Counted from the stretch's first letter, positions 45,060 through 53,746 are shown. The stretch: 64,000 bases of DNA from JAUHWL01 sp964416385 (GCA_964416385.1 CAYQDW010000006.1:4026-68025), one strand, 5' to 3'. Translations and numbers: made by a program. The notes: generated from the sequence alone by a model not told the origin.

Positions 45060-46211
45060 TTATCTTGGTTTCTTTGCAGCTTTAAGCGCTTCTTCTTTCA
45101 GAACTTCGTTATAAACGTTATGCAATTGCAAACCCACCTGTTCTGGGGTGCAGCGTTTATGTTTAGTAAACGTATATTCTTGATTTTTCCTGCTAAACAT
45201 TTCCAGCATTGCCTGCTGTAATGCCATTTTATCATCTACAGAAATAGCGATATCGGCCTCCTCAAGCCATTCTTCTGGACCACCACAACGCGTAGATATT
45301 ACAGGCAAGCCTGCTGCATGGGCTTCTAAAACCACCACGCCAAAAGTTTCTACGCGGCTATTTAAAACCAGACAATGAAACGAGGGCAGCAGCTCATTCA
45401 CAGCTTTATTCGCCAATCGGCCATACATTTTTATTTGCGCTGCAGCCGCACTTTGATTAACCCTCTTTATGATATCCTCCTCATCTGGTCCTCCGCCAAT
45501 AATATGAAGAGATGCTTGGGGATGAATTGCCGCAACTTCTTCAAATGCGGCTATAATTCCCGAAATATTTTTGATTTCATCCACAAGATCGGCCACCACT
45601 ACAAAACCAAATACACAAGATTTTCCCACGCTGTAACCACGTGTTTCTACAATGTTCGGCACTACGGTATAGCTACCCTTAATGCCACTTTGTAGCATAG
45701 AATCGCGTAAAAATGCAGATACAGGTAAAATTCTGTTGGCCTTAGCCAATCGTCTAAATGACCATTTTCGCCACTTAGGTAGTTGGCTAAACAGGCCACG
45801 GGCATACCCACTCCAATGTTCACTAACAACTACGGGGATATTTTTTCGCTTTGCCCAATACAAGGCGATTAACAGATCTGGCGAAAAAACGTGCAGATGC
45901 AGTAAATCTGGGAGATTTTTATTGTTGTAATGGCTATGAATGTATGATACAAAAGCATGTCTTTTTTCAGCAACTGACGTTTTTGGTTTAAACCAAGTAC
46001 GCGTTATAGCCATGTTATCTTCATGACTCTCGCGGGTGATGGTATTTTGATCTGATGCCGGTAGCCAAGCCAATATTTTAACATTACAATAGGGCTGAAC
46101 AGCGGCAATATGCTTTTGGATGAATACACCATTTTGTACATCATCTTGATTTGGATACCACTTTGTGATATGCAGAACCTTAATTTTTTTAGCCGAAGAA
46201 TCTTTGACCAT
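45060..46211 (-). CDS. Glycosyltransferase family 4
   Basis: 383 residues. KIKVLHITKWYPNQDDVQNG and IQKHIAAVQPYCNVKILAWL are the acceptor-domain start; PVVVSEHWSGYARGLFSQLP resembles polysaccharide GTs; the donor domain has SLHIIGGGPDEEDIIKRVN and LNSRVETFGVVVLEAHAAGL, the EX7E-like motif. It probably acts on a surface glycan. The start codon overlaps the end of the upstream transporter gene by 23 nt, which suggests tight coupling. Confidence 0.87.
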   Translation of the reverse strand: MVKDSSAKKIKVLHITKWYPNQDDVQNGVFIQKHIAAVQPYCNVKILAWLPASDQNTITRESHEDNMAITRTWFKPKTSVAEKRHAFVSYIHSHYNNKNLPDLLHLHVFSPDLLIALYWAKRKNIPVVVSEHWSGYARGLFSQLPKWRKWSFRRLAKANRILPVSAFLRDSMLQSGIKGSYTVVPNIVETRGYSVGKSCVFGFVVVADLVDEIKNISGIIAAFEEVAAIHPQASLHIIGGGPDEEDIIKRVNQSAAAAQIKMYGRLANKAVNELLPSFHCLVLNSRVETFGVVVLEAHAAGLPVISTRCGGPEEWLEEADIAISVDDKMALQQAMLEMFSRKNQEYTFTKHKRCTPEQVGLQLHNVYNEVLKEEALKAAKKPR

Positions 46212-47166
46212 AGATAAAAGCGAACATCAAGCCCAGTTGAATCGCAAATATAAGTGCACCGAGTAGTAAGGCCTTGGGTCCTTGCTTAAGTAAATCACGA
46301 AGACGGATTTGCATGCCTATGGCGGCCATTGCAATGGTAAGAAGTGCTTTGTCTAGGTTATGTGTATATACCAACCAATGCTGTGGTACAGGTGCGATGT
46401 TGGTAATCAACAGTAGAATGATAAATGCAATGATAAAACCTGGTAACACCTTTTTACGGTCTACCTGCGCAGAGCGTTTACGCATTGCAAAAGCTGTGAA
46501 TAAGACCACAGGGCCTAATAAAAGTACGCGCCCAAGCTTTACCAAAGTGGCAATTTCACCTGTTGCATCGCCAACTGCATAACCGGCGCCTACAACCTGA
46601 CCAACAGCTTGTAAAGAGCCACCAATGAGAACGCCAGCCTCACTAGGGCTAAGGCCTAGAGCAAGAACCAGCATTGGTAATAATACCATACCCGCGGTAC
46701 CGAGCAAATTAACCACACCAATAGATACACCTGTTTCATGGGGGCGTGTGTCTAACAATGGCGATACGGCTGCAATGGCTGAAGCACCACAAATGGCCGT
46801 GCCAACGCCAATCATATACCCGCAAGAATTCATCACACCAAAAAATCGAGCTATACGGCTACCGAGCGCAAGAGCAAAAAAAATGGCGATTAACAATAGT
46901 GGAATTAGCCAAAGCGATAAATCAAACTTATTGAAGTTTAATTGCAGCGCCATAAGTGCAATGGCCCAACCAAGGACCTTCTTTTCACTAAACTGTATGC
47001 CCGGATTAACCTTTTGCGGCAAGGTTATCACATTGGCTATGATGAAACCCAGTAACAAAGCAAAAACTTCTACACTGCCAATAGAAAGCAGTTTAGTCGC
47101 AGTAAATGCGATTAATGCTATGGCTACTGAAAGGCCAATACCGGGTATTTGAGCACGCGTTAACAC
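46189..47166 (-). CDS. YeiH/UPF0324 family putative sulfate exporter
   Basis: 325 residues with about ten membrane helices. GVGTAICGASAIAAVSPLL and GGSLQAVGQVVGAGYAVGD are the conserved family motifs, along with ALMALQLNFNKFDLSLW. Members are predicted to export sulfate or related anions, which is not well proven. The start is GTG at 47166; no ATG occurs in the first helices. It overlaps the downstream GT4 by 23 nt and lies next to the divergent tRNA-His gene. Confidence 0.85.
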   Translation of the reverse strand: MLTRAQIPGIGLSVAIALIAFTATKLLSIGSVEVFALLLGFIIANVITLPQKVNPGIQFSEKKVLGWAIALMALQLNFNKFDLSLWLIPLLLIAIFFALALGSRIARFFGVMNSCGYMIGVGTAICGASAIAAVSPLLDTRPHETGVSIGVVNLLGTAGMVLLPMLVLALGLSPSEAGVLIGGSLQAVGQVVGAGYAVGDATGEIATLVKLGRVLLLGPVVLFTAFAMRKRSAQVDRKKVLPGFIIAFIILLLITNIAPVPQHWLVYTHNLDKALLTIAMAAIGMQIRLRDLLKQGPKALLLGALIFAIQLGLMFAFIYGQRFFG

Positions 47167-47214
47167 GGCCGCGAAAGTACATAAGCAAATTACAAGATTT
47201 GTGACTCAATAAGA

Positions 47215-47244
47215 TTGCTAGAATATGAAAAGAAATTATATTTG
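47215..47244 (+). promoter_or_regulatory. Promoter of tRNA-His (TTG-N19-TATATTTG)
   Basis: TTG 47215-47217, 19-nt spacer, TATATTTG 47237-47244; the mature tRNA begins 14 nt later. Confidence 0.6.
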
Positions 47245-47257
47245 CCGCCCTTAATAC

Positions 47258-47332
47258 GGTGGTTGTAGCTCAGTCGGTTAGAGCGCTGGATTGTGGTTCC
47301 AGAGGTCGTGGGTTCGAACCCCATCATCCACC
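47258..47332 (+). tRNA. tRNA-His (anticodon GTG)
   Basis: Cloverleaf: G-1 at 47258 paired to C73, acceptor GTGGTTG/CATCCAC, D arm GCTC/GAGC, anticodon stem CTGGA/TCCAG with loop TTGTGGT (GTG at 47293-47295), T arm GTGGG-TTCGAAC-CCCAT. The extra G-1 is the histidine identity element. CCA is not encoded in full. Pair 5-68 is T-T. Confidence 0.97.
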
Positions 47333-47337
47333 CAAGT

Positions 47338-47367
47338 AAAAAGGCCGCACGCGCGGCCTTTTTTTAT
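47338..47367 (+). terminator. Terminator of tRNA-His
   Basis: AAGGCCGC (47341-47348), loop ACGC, GCGGCCTT (47353-47360), then a T-run; directly behind the tRNA. Confidence 0.9.
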
Positions 47368-47431
47368 GCAATGCCGTGCTACAAAGCATATTGACTTTTT
47401 TAATTAATCTTGCGCCGCTTAATATTTGGGT

Positions 47432-48052
47432 ATGACATTAATAGACTCCGCTCGACTAACACATTCGCGGATTGACCAAAGTTTTAAGGCACGTTCCATT
47501 ACGCGTGTTGCTGACATAAACATGCTAACGAGCACCTCAGTAGGTGAAAAACAAAGTGGATTTTACGAACATATTGGTGAATTCAGTGTGCCTGCACCTG
47601 TAGAGCGAATCTGGAATCATTACCTCACGTCTAGCCCTTTAGAAATGTGGAATAACAAATTCATGAAGTTTGTTATGCTATTTAATCGGAGCTCAGAAAA
47701 AGTCTATTACACAGACGACCAATCGTTTCCACAACTAGAAAAAGGTATTTTGATATTTATAAATGTTCTCTTCTTATATGGAAAAGTGAACATAGCTGTT
47801 GGTCACGAAATTGAAATTATAGACCCGGAAGAGCGGCTCATCAAGACAAATTATCTAGAAAACTCTAAGAGTACCGGTTCTCAATACATCCGTTTTGTTG
47901 CCGATGGTAAAAACCAATCGCGTATCATACATACCAGTTATTATTCTAGCGGTTCACCTTTTAGAGATAAAGTCCTCTACCCCAAGTTGCATACCCTTAC
48001 TATTTCAGCTTTTCACAAGAATATGATTCGCGACTTTCTAAAGCAGAAATAA
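47432..48052 (+). CDS. SRPBCC-like protein of unknown function
   Basis: 206 residues from ATG 47432; a TTG two codons earlier is also in frame. The body looks like a START/SRPBCC helix-grip domain: FSVPAPVERIWNHYLTSSPL, PQLEKGILIFINVLFLYGKV, IEIIDPEERLIKTNYLENSK and RIIHTSYYSSGSPFRDKVLY, with a final long helix. Such proteins bind hydrophobic ligands; the ligand here is unknown. It follows tRNA-His and its terminator by about 65 nt, and a TAATATTTG (one extra base versus TAnnTTTG) ends just before it. Confidence 0.65.
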   Translation: MTLIDSARLTHSRIDQSFKARSITRVADINMLTSTSVGEKQSGFYEHIGEFSVPAPVERIWNHYLTSSPLEMWNNKFMKFVMLFNRSSEKVYYTDDQSFPQLEKGILIFINVLFLYGKVNIAVGHEIEIIDPEERLIKTNYLENSKSTGSQYIRFVADGKNQSRIIHTSYYSSGSPFRDKVLYPKLHTLTISAFHKNMIRDFLKQK

Positions 48053-48110
48053 CGAACGCTTTATCATTTTTTAACACATTGTTAAAGCGAAAACAGAGCG
48101 GTATAAAAAC

Positions 48111-48131
48111 TTAGTGTACTTTTGACACTAA
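48111..48131. promoter_or_regulatory. Perfect 21-bp palindromic operator over the promoter of the Nudix-type regulator
   Basis: TTAGTGT (48111-48117), 7-nt spacer, ACACTAA (48125-48131), ending 2 nt before the ATG at 48134. The spacer together with one arm base contains TACTTTTG (48117-48124), an exact TAnnTTTG. The length and dyad fit the operator of a dimeric winged-helix regulator of the NrtR type, so this is a probable autoregulatory site. Confidence 0.65.
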
Positions 48132-48133
48132 CT

Positions 48134-48820
48134 ATGCGCGAATTCGATAAATCTTATTTTGACGTTGCTCTGAGCACCAGCGTTGTTGTTTTTGGTTTTG
48201 ATGGAGAACGGTTACTTACTTTGCTCGGTACCAAACCTCATGAACCCTTTAAAGGTGTGCCCATACTGCCTACGTCATGGATATTACCAGATGAAGACGT
48301 AGAAGATGTGGGGCGTTTGGTACTAACACAGTCTTTAGGCGAACGTGAATTCTACATTGAACAACTAACGGCATTTGCCAAATTATATCGCAAACCAGAG
48401 GGGCGTGTTGTAAACATTGCGCAATACTGCTTGGTACAGCATGATTACCTTAAAAATACGCCAGAAAATGGCTTTTACTGGGTGCCCGCAGATGAAGTTC
48501 CAGCATTGGTATATGACCATGACGAGATTTATGCCTATGCCAGAGAACGCTTAAAGCGCAGGGTTAAGCGTAGGCCAATCGGCTTTAGACTTTTACCCAA
48601 AGAATTTACATTTAGTCAAATACATACGTTATACGAGCAGGCCTTAGGTAAGTCTCTAGACAAGCGGAACTTCAGAAAAAAGTTCATTAAAAGCGAATTG
48701 CTAGTTACCTTAGATAAAACGGTTAAAGTAGAAGGCAGTAAAAAACCTGCGGCACTATATTGTTTTAATACCAAGCGCTATGAGAAGATGTCTTTAAAGG
48801 GTTATGACTTTTTATTTTGA
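48134..48820 (+). CDS. NrtR-like transcriptional regulator (degenerate Nudix domain plus winged helix)
   Basis: 228 residues from ATG 48134. The N-terminal half (about 1-140) has the Nudix fold of NrtR-type regulators: VALSTSVVVFGFDGERLLTL, EPFKGVPILPTSWILPDEDV, and EQLTAFAKLYRKPEGRVVNI followed by AQYCLVQHDY. The Nudix box (GX5EX7REUXEEXGU) is destroyed: the REUXEE core is replaced by VLTQSLGE, so catalysis is unlikely and the domain should only sense a ligand. The C-terminal half (about 150-228) fits the NrtR winged helix: FTFSQIHTLYEQALGKSLDK and NFRKKFIKSELL. Relatives control sugar or NAD metabolism; the target here is unknown. The last 19 nt overlap the convergent SpoIID gene. Confidence 0.8.
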   Translation: MREFDKSYFDVALSTSVVVFGFDGERLLTLLGTKPHEPFKGVPILPTSWILPDEDVEDVGRLVLTQSLGEREFYIEQLTAFAKLYRKPEGRVVNIAQYCLVQHDYLKNTPENGFYWVPADEVPALVYDHDEIYAYARERLKRRVKRRPIGFRLLPKEFTFSQIHTLYEQALGKSLDKRNFRKKFIKSELLVTLDKTVKVEGSKKPAALYCFNTKRYEKMSLKGYDFLF

Positions 48821-49986
48821 GGTAAAACGTCATTAACAACCCCAAACTGAATTTGAGAAAAATAGTGGTTTAATATTTCCTTATAGGTATAACCCAATTC
48901 GGCCATGCGCATGGCACCCTCTTGACTAAGGCCCACACCATGTCCGAAACCATAGCCTTTTAATAAAAGAACATTTCCTTGATCATAAACAGAAAAGTAG
49001 GTTGAGCGCAAGCGGAAATGCTCTCTTACCCATCTGAGTTTTAACTGTTTGCCGCCATACGTAAAATAGGCCATGCGGGTGGGCTGTTTAAAAGAACAAA
49101 CCGCTTTTACAAAAGCTGTATCATTGGCTGAGATGTTCATTTCCTTAGCAAAGTAGGCCACAAATACCGATTTGTTTATTTCCTTTTGCCATTGTGCCTT
49201 ATCCATTTTTAAACTGAATGTATCAGGGGTAGCACGCAAATAATCAATCTTTCCAGACCAAACGTCTTCTGAATTTACCGTTTCACCGCCGCTGTTAGCA
49301 TGAAATGCACCAAAAACAACTTCTCCGTTATTATCAAGTAAAATAGTGTCTTTGGTCTGGTTTACGGCCTTTTGTATAAGCACACTATTTTGTAGGTAAG
49401 CTTTGCTGTAATAGGCCTGTGAGGTAACATCATCTTTTACATTATAACCTTCTTGCTTGTGTTTATCCATATTCCGTAAAACCCAAGTACGTGCCAAAAC
49501 AGCTTGTGCTTTAAAATATTCATACGCGCTTACATGGCCTCCCTCACTCTCTACAACACCAGCAACATATTCTTCTAGCGGTACGCGATTAACAACAAGC
49601 AGGCTATTAGAAACAGATTTAAACAGCAAATCGCCAGAATAAATGCGTTCTGGTCCGCTGCCCTTAATTAAAAAGGTACCATCATTTTGCGATTTTATGA
49701 GGGCAAGCGCAGAAAAATCGCCATAATCATCTACCCCATAGGTAGCTTTAACCCGGCTCTGCACTACGCTAATGTGTAAAGTACCACGCGATTTGTCTGG
49801 CACAATATCCGCTACAGTATCAATAATAGTGGCGTTTTGGTTTAAGGCCACGAGATAATAAGTACAATGTTGAACAGAAACCCAGCTTGATGTAAGCTCC
49901 TTATTTGAAAAAATACGTACATCCAAAGTAACGCCACTAACTGCTGTTACAATGCTTATGCACACAGTTAAAACCAACCACCTCAT
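48802..49986 (-). CDS. SpoIID/LytB-domain exported protein
   Basis: 394 residues with a signal peptide (MRWLVLTVCISIVTAVSG). The SpoIID domain covers about 130-380: LLVVNRVPLEEYVAGVVESE, AYEYFKAQAVLARTWVLRN, VFGAFHANSGGETVNSEDVW and LLKGYGFGHGVGLSQEGAMR. SpoIID-type enzymes are lytic transglycosylases acting on denuded glycan strands or related peptidoglycan-binding proteins. It starts inside the lpxB stop (4-nt overlap), so it is translated with lpxB. In a non-sporulating organism it probably acts in cell wall turnover. Confidence 0.9.
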   Translation of the reverse strand: MRWLVLTVCISIVTAVSGVTLDVRIFSNKELTSSWVSVQHCTYYLVALNQNATIIDTVADIVPDKSRGTLHISVVQSRVKATYGVDDYGDFSALALIKSQNDGTFLIKGSGPERIYSGDLLFKSVSNSLLVVNRVPLEEYVAGVVESEGGHVSAYEYFKAQAVLARTWVLRNMDKHKQEGYNVKDDVTSQAYYSKAYLQNSVLIQKAVNQTKDTILLDNNGEVVFGAFHANSGGETVNSEDVWSGKIDYLRATPDTFSLKMDKAQWQKEINKSVFVAYFAKEMNISANDTAFVKAVCSFKQPTRMAYFTYGGKQLKLRWVREHFRLRSTYFSVYDQGNVLLLKGYGFGHGVGLSQEGAMRMAELGYTYKEILNHYFSQIQFGVVNDVLPQNKKS

Positions 49987-51080
49987 GAGGCCTCTTCTAT
50001 AATAATTTGAGCAGCATTTGCAGAAGCCCCAATACCACCCAAACGTTCTTTTAAACTAATATAGCCCTGTTTAATTTCGGCATACCGCTTTGTTTCTAAG
50101 ATCAACTTTAATTCTTGCGTTACATTTTTCACCGTAAAATCATGTTGAATTAACTCTTTCACGAGCATGGTATCCATCACCAAATTAACCAAAGAAATGT
50201 AAGCCACTTTAACAAGCCTTTTTGCTATGTGGTAACTCAGCGTGCTCCCTTTGTAACAAACCACTTCTGGCACATTAAACAAGGCCGTTTCTAACGTAGC
50301 CGTACCGCTAGTAACTAGAGCCGCGTGTGCTTGCTGTAACAGATTATACGTTTCATCAAGAACTAAAAAAACATTTTTACCGCGCTTAAAAGCATCATAA
50401 AATGCGGCCTTGCGCGAAGGTGCGCCTGCAATAACAAAGGTATATTCAGGGAAGTTTTCAGCCACTTGTAGCATAACCGGTAACATGGTTTTTATTTCCT
50501 GCGTTCGGCTTCCTGGCAGCAGTGCAACAATCGGCTTGTCTTTAGGTAATTCAGGCAGTAAAACTTTAGGCTTTCGCTGTGCCACAGCATCAAGCAATGG
50601 GTGCCCAACAAAGTCAACGTCCCAGCCAAACTTTTTATAAAATGACACCTCAAAGGGCAGGATGCACAACATACGATCTACATCTCGCCTAAGTGCATGT
50701 ACCCGATTTTGTTTCCAAGCCCATATTTGTGGAGATATATAGTAGACCACCTTAAGCCCTTGCTGTTTGGCCCATTTAGCGATACGCATATTAAAGCCGG
50801 GGTAATCTATCAACACCAGAACATCTGGCTTGTATTGTGCGATGTCTTGTTTGCAAAATTTAATATTTCTCAGGATGGTTTTGATATTCATCACCACCTC
50901 AACAAAACCCATAAACGCCAAATCGCGATAATGCTTTACTAAAGTAGCGCCTGTTTGGGCCATCAAATCTCCACCCCAGCAACGCACGTTAGCATGAGCA
51001 TCACCAACAAAAAGTTCTTTAATAAGGTTGGCCCCGTGCAAATCACCACTCGCCTCACCGGCAATTATGTAGTATTTCAT
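49983..51080 (-). CDS. lpxB: Lipid-A-disaccharide synthase
   Basis: 365 residues. MKYYIIAGEASGDLHGANLI is the classic start, then CWGGDLMAQTGATLVKHYRD, VLIDYPGFNMRIAKWAKQQG, VVYYISPQIWAWKQNRVHAL, LPGSRTQEIKTMLPV and TSGTATLETALFNVPEVVCY. It condenses UDP-2,3-diacylglucosamine with lipid X in lipid A synthesis at the inner membrane. It overlaps SpoIID by 4 nt. A -7 element ends 7 nt before its ATG. Confidence 0.96.
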   Translation of the reverse strand: MKYYIIAGEASGDLHGANLIKELFVGDAHANVRCWGGDLMAQTGATLVKHYRDLAFMGFVEVVMNIKTILRNIKFCKQDIAQYKPDVLVLIDYPGFNMRIAKWAKQQGLKVVYYISPQIWAWKQNRVHALRRDVDRMLCILPFEVSFYKKFGWDVDFVGHPLLDAVAQRKPKVLLPELPKDKPIVALLPGSRTQEIKTMLPVMLQVAENFPEYTFVIAGAPSRKAAFYDAFKRGKNVFLVLDETYNLLQQAHAALVTSGTATLETALFNVPEVVCYKGSTLSYHIAKRLVKVAYISLVNLVMDTMLVKELIQHDFTVKNVTQELKLILETKRYAEIKQGYISLKERLGGIGASANAAQIIIEEAS

Positions 51081-51087
51081 AAGGTGG

Positions 51088-51095
51088 CAAAACTA
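51088..51095 (-). promoter_or_regulatory. Predicted -7 element (TAGTTTTG) 7 nt before lpxB
   Basis: Minus-strand exact TAnnTTTG, 7 nt to the lpxB ATG at 51080. Confidence 0.4.
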
Positions 51096-51121
51096 CCTGA
51101 TATGCCCAAATAAAGTGGCAA

Positions 51122-51415
51122 CTATCTAATAAATTGCATCAAGAGTAAAGGCACGAGGTAAACGGCACAAGCCCATAATACGCCTTTGGCAATAGATTCT
51201 TTGTTAAAACGCAGAGCAATAAAGAAAACGATAGCGTTTAGCATAACACCAAATGTTGCCAAACGCACCAAAATTAACTGCCATGCAGGATCATACCACT
51301 CAGTTACGGTAAGCAGTATGGGGTAAATCTGTAAGAATACGGCAATACCGAATAGTGGTGTTAGAAGGCCAAAAATGAATCCAAAAAACCACTCAAGCTT
51401 TTTACTTAATCTCAA
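51122..51415 (-). CDS. Small membrane protein of unknown function
   Basis: 97 residues with three membrane helices (EWFFGFIFGLLTPLFGIAVF, LVRLATFGVMLNAIVFFIAL, GVLWACAVYLVPLLLMQFI). The N-terminus MRLSKKLEW starts within the surE coding sequence (14-nt overlap), so it is coupled to surE and lies before lpxB on the same strand. I do not recognise the family. The position between surE and lpxB suggests an envelope role. Confidence 0.7.
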   Translation of the reverse strand: MRLSKKLEWFFGFIFGLLTPLFGIAVFLQIYPILLTVTEWYDPAWQLILVRLATFGVMLNAIVFFIALRFNKESIAKGVLWACAVYLVPLLLMQFIR

Positions 51416-52184
51416 AGTTTAACGCGTTTAATTGTTGAATTGCGTGATGCGCTGTAAAGTCTATAGTAACGGGCACAATGGATATAAAATTGTTGTTGAG
51501 CGCCCACTCATCGGTATCTTGACCATGATCATAGTTTACAAACTTGCCTGTTAACCAATAATAGCTACGACCCCTAGGGTCTGTTCTTGCATCAAATTCT
51601 TCCTCCCAATTGGCGTGAGCCTGTCTACAGATTTTAACCCCTTCGTAGGGTACACCGTTAAATTTGGGAATATTAACATTCAAACAACAGCCTTTCGGAA
51701 GGCCATTGGTAAGCACCTCCGATATAATTTGCGTTAAAAAGGGTAAAGCCGGTTCAAAGTCGGCCTCCCAGCTGTAATCACATAAACTAAACCCAATACT
51801 GGGAATTTGCTCAAGAGCACCCTCTACTGCGGCGCTCATTGTACCCGAATATATTACGTTGATTGATGAATTACTACCGTGATTGATACCGCTTACGATT
51901 AAGTCTGGGCGCCTATCCAAAATGACATTCACTGCCAGTTTGACACAATCAACCGGAGTACCTGAAACGCTATATTCTTTTTGTGGACCGTCATCCAGTT
52001 TTACACCATCTGCACGCAGGGTACTGTTTAAGGTGATGGCGTGCCCCATACCACTCTGTGGGCCATCTGGAGCAACAACAACCACATCACCAAAAGGCAG
52101 CACAGTGCGTATTAGGTTACGGATACCTGGCGCGGTAATGCCATCATCATTCACAACAAGTATTAGCGGGGTTTGCTTAGGCAT
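51402..52184 (-). CDS. surE: 5'/3'-nucleotidase SurE
   Basis: 260 residues. ILVVNDDGITAPGIRNLI (metal-binding DD), VVVVAPDGPQSGMGHAIT, YSVSGTPVDCVKLAVN and DLIVSGINHGSNSSINVIYS, then GTMSAAVEG: all SurE hallmarks. It dephosphorylates nucleoside monophosphates and has a stationary-phase survival role in E. coli. It overlaps the following small membrane gene by 14 nt and starts divergently from the BI-1 gene. Confidence 0.95.
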   Translation of the reverse strand: MPKQTPLILVVNDDGITAPGIRNLIRTVLPFGDVVVVAPDGPQSGMGHAITLNSTLRADGVKLDDGPQKEYSVSGTPVDCVKLAVNVILDRRPDLIVSGINHGSNSSINVIYSGTMSAAVEGALEQIPSIGFSLCDYSWEADFEPALPFLTQIISEVLTNGLPKGCCLNVNIPKFNGVPYEGVKICRQAHANWEEEFDARTDPRGRSYYWLTGKFVNYDHGQDTDEWALNNNFISIVPVTIDFTAHHAIQQLNALNFEIK

Positions 52185-52204
52185 AATTTTCTTTTATTGG
52201 TGGA

Positions 52205-52212
52205 CAAATCTA
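52205..52212 (-). promoter_or_regulatory. Predicted -7 element (TAGATTTG) of surE
   Basis: Minus-strand exact TAnnTTTG, 20 nt before the surE ATG at 52184. No clear -33. Confidence 0.4.
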
Positions 52213-52283
52213 TCTCTTTATGGTTAACCTACCGGGCATGATTCTTGCTAACTTCGCGGTTATTAAAAACAATATCATTTACT

Positions 52284-53018
52284 ATGAACACAAATTGGAA
52301 TGACAACAATGTGATTGATGTAACGCATCAGCAAACGAATGTGCTCTCTAAGTCATTTGTTTCTACCGTTATGACCTATATGGCACACGCGCTCTTAATC
52401 TCAGGTTTAGTAGCTTATATGTTTGGCAGCAGCGAGGCATTTTTTAGCTTGCTCTTTAACTTTGAAACAGGCTCTAGAACAATTCTAGGTTGGATTGTTC
52501 TTTTAGCTCCACTAGGTCTTGTATTTGCCATTGGTGCAGGTATACAGCGCATGTCGTTAACCACACTTTTCATCGTTTTTGCTGCTTTTGCAGTATTTAT
52601 GGGCATGAGCTTGAGCTCGATATTTGTAGTGTATAGCTTAAACAGTATTGTCTTAACATTTGGTGTTACAGCTGGTACGTTCGGCGCAATGGCACTTATC
52701 GGGTATTTTACCAAAACAGACCTCACTAAATTAGGCTCTTTCTTGTATATGGCGCTTATCGGTTTGGTTATCGCTATGGTGGTTAACTGGTTTATGAATA
52801 GTTCTACGCTTGATTATGTAATTAGCGCAATTGGCGTACTTGTATTCACCGGCCTTACGGCTTACGACATGCAAAAAATAAAGCAAATTGGCTTATCAGC
52901 AGACCATGAAAGTGATAGCGGTAGAAGATTAGCCATTTTGGGTGCATTGACTCTCTATTTAGATTTTATCAACCTGTTTTTATTCTTGCTGCGCTTTTTT
53001 GGTGGCAATAGAGATTAA
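52284..53018 (+). CDS. Bax inhibitor-1/YccA family membrane protein
   Basis: 244 residues from ATG 52284 (MNTNWNDNNVIDVTHQQTNV); the frame back to 52245 adds thirteen. Seven membrane helices. ATFVTAAT-type core: TFGVTAGTFGAMALIGYFTK and LTKLGSFLYMALIGLVIAMV; the conserved acidic end GLTAYDMQKIKQI and LGALTLYLDFINLFLFLLRF. BI-1/YccA proteins act as Ca2+ leak channels or protease modulators in other bacteria; role here unknown. It ends in a good terminator. Confidence 0.92.
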   Translation: MNTNWNDNNVIDVTHQQTNVLSKSFVSTVMTYMAHALLISGLVAYMFGSSEAFFSLLFNFETGSRTILGWIVLLAPLGLVFAIGAGIQRMSLTTLFIVFAAFAVFMGMSLSSIFVVYSLNSIVLTFGVTAGTFGAMALIGYFTKTDLTKLGSFLYMALIGLVIAMVVNWFMNSSTLDYVISAIGVLVFTGLTAYDMQKIKQIGLSADHESDSGRRLAILGALTLYLDFINLFLFLLRFFGGNRD

Positions 53019-53044
53019 TAATAAAACATCTTTCTAATAATTAC

Positions 53045-53072
53045 AAAGGCTCGCCCACAGGGTGAGCCTTTT
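53045..53072 (+). terminator. Terminator after the BI-1 gene
   Basis: AAAGGCTCGCCC (53045-53056), loop ACA, GGGTGAGCCTTT (53060-53071) with one G-T pair, then TTG. The A-run on the left also allows use by the other strand. Confidence 0.75.
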
Positions 53073-53075
53073 GCT

Positions 53076-53106
53076 TTTGTTCTTTTTGAAAGTTACCGTA
53101 CGTTTG
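53076..53106 (+). promoter_or_regulatory. Full promoter of recR (TTTG-N19-TACGTTTG)
   Basis: TTTG 53076-53079, 19-nt spacer, TACGTTTG 53099-53106; 22 nt before the recR ATG. It directly follows the terminator. Confidence 0.65.
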
Positions 53107-53128
53107 AGCCATTAAGGATTAAGGGAGC

Positions 53129-53746
53129 ATGAATTATTCATCTAAATATGTAGAACAGGCCGTTCATGAAATTAGCAAACTTCCGGGTATTGGCCAGAAG
53201 ACAGCTTTACGGCTAACGCTACATCTACTAAAGAAAAATGAAGACGATGTGCTCGCTCTAGCAGAGGCAATTGTAAAATTGCGTACCAAAACCGGCTATT
53301 GTATGCGCTGCCACACGATTAGTGATACAGAAATTTGTGGGATCTGCGCAAATGAAAGACGGGATCATGGTCTGATTTGTGTTGTTGAAGATATTCGCGA
53401 TGTGGTAGCGATAGAAAATACAGGAAATTTTTCTGGTGTTTACCACGTGCTTGGCGGATTGATTAGCCCCATTGAAGGTATTGGCCCAAGTGATTTAAAT
53501 ATTGCCAGTTTACTAAAGCGTGTAAGTGAAGACAGTGTGGATGAAGTAATATTAGCTCTTAATACTACTATGGAAGGGGATACCACTAATTTTTATCTGT
53601 TCCGGAAATTAAAAGAATACCCCCTAAAAATATCTACCATTGCGCGCGGCATTGCTGTTGGCGATGAATTAGAATTCACAGATGAGGTAACGCTTGGGCG
53701 CAGCATAATGCAGCGTATACCTTACGAACAAAGTTTGCCGAAATAA
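53129..53746 (+). CDS. recR: Recombination protein RecR
   Basis: 205 residues. Helix-hairpin-helix HEISKLPGIGQKTALRLTLH, four-cysteine zinc finger CMRCHTISDTEICGICANER, TOPRIM region LICVVEDIRDVVAIENTGNF and GVYHVLGGLISPIEGIGPSD, and the C-terminal walker-like IARGIAVGDELEFTDEVTLG. It forms the RecFOR/RecOR complex that loads RecA on gapped DNA. The stop is 5 nt before the next gene, so the two share a transcript. Confidence 0.96.
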   Translation: MNYSSKYVEQAVHEISKLPGIGQKTALRLTLHLLKKNEDDVLALAEAIVKLRTKTGYCMRCHTISDTEICGICANERRDHGLICVVEDIRDVVAIENTGNFSGVYHVLGGLISPIEGIGPSDLNIASLLKRVSEDSVDEVILALNTTMEGDTTNFYLFRKLKEYPLKISTIARGIAVGDELEFTDEVTLGRSIMQRIPYEQSLPK

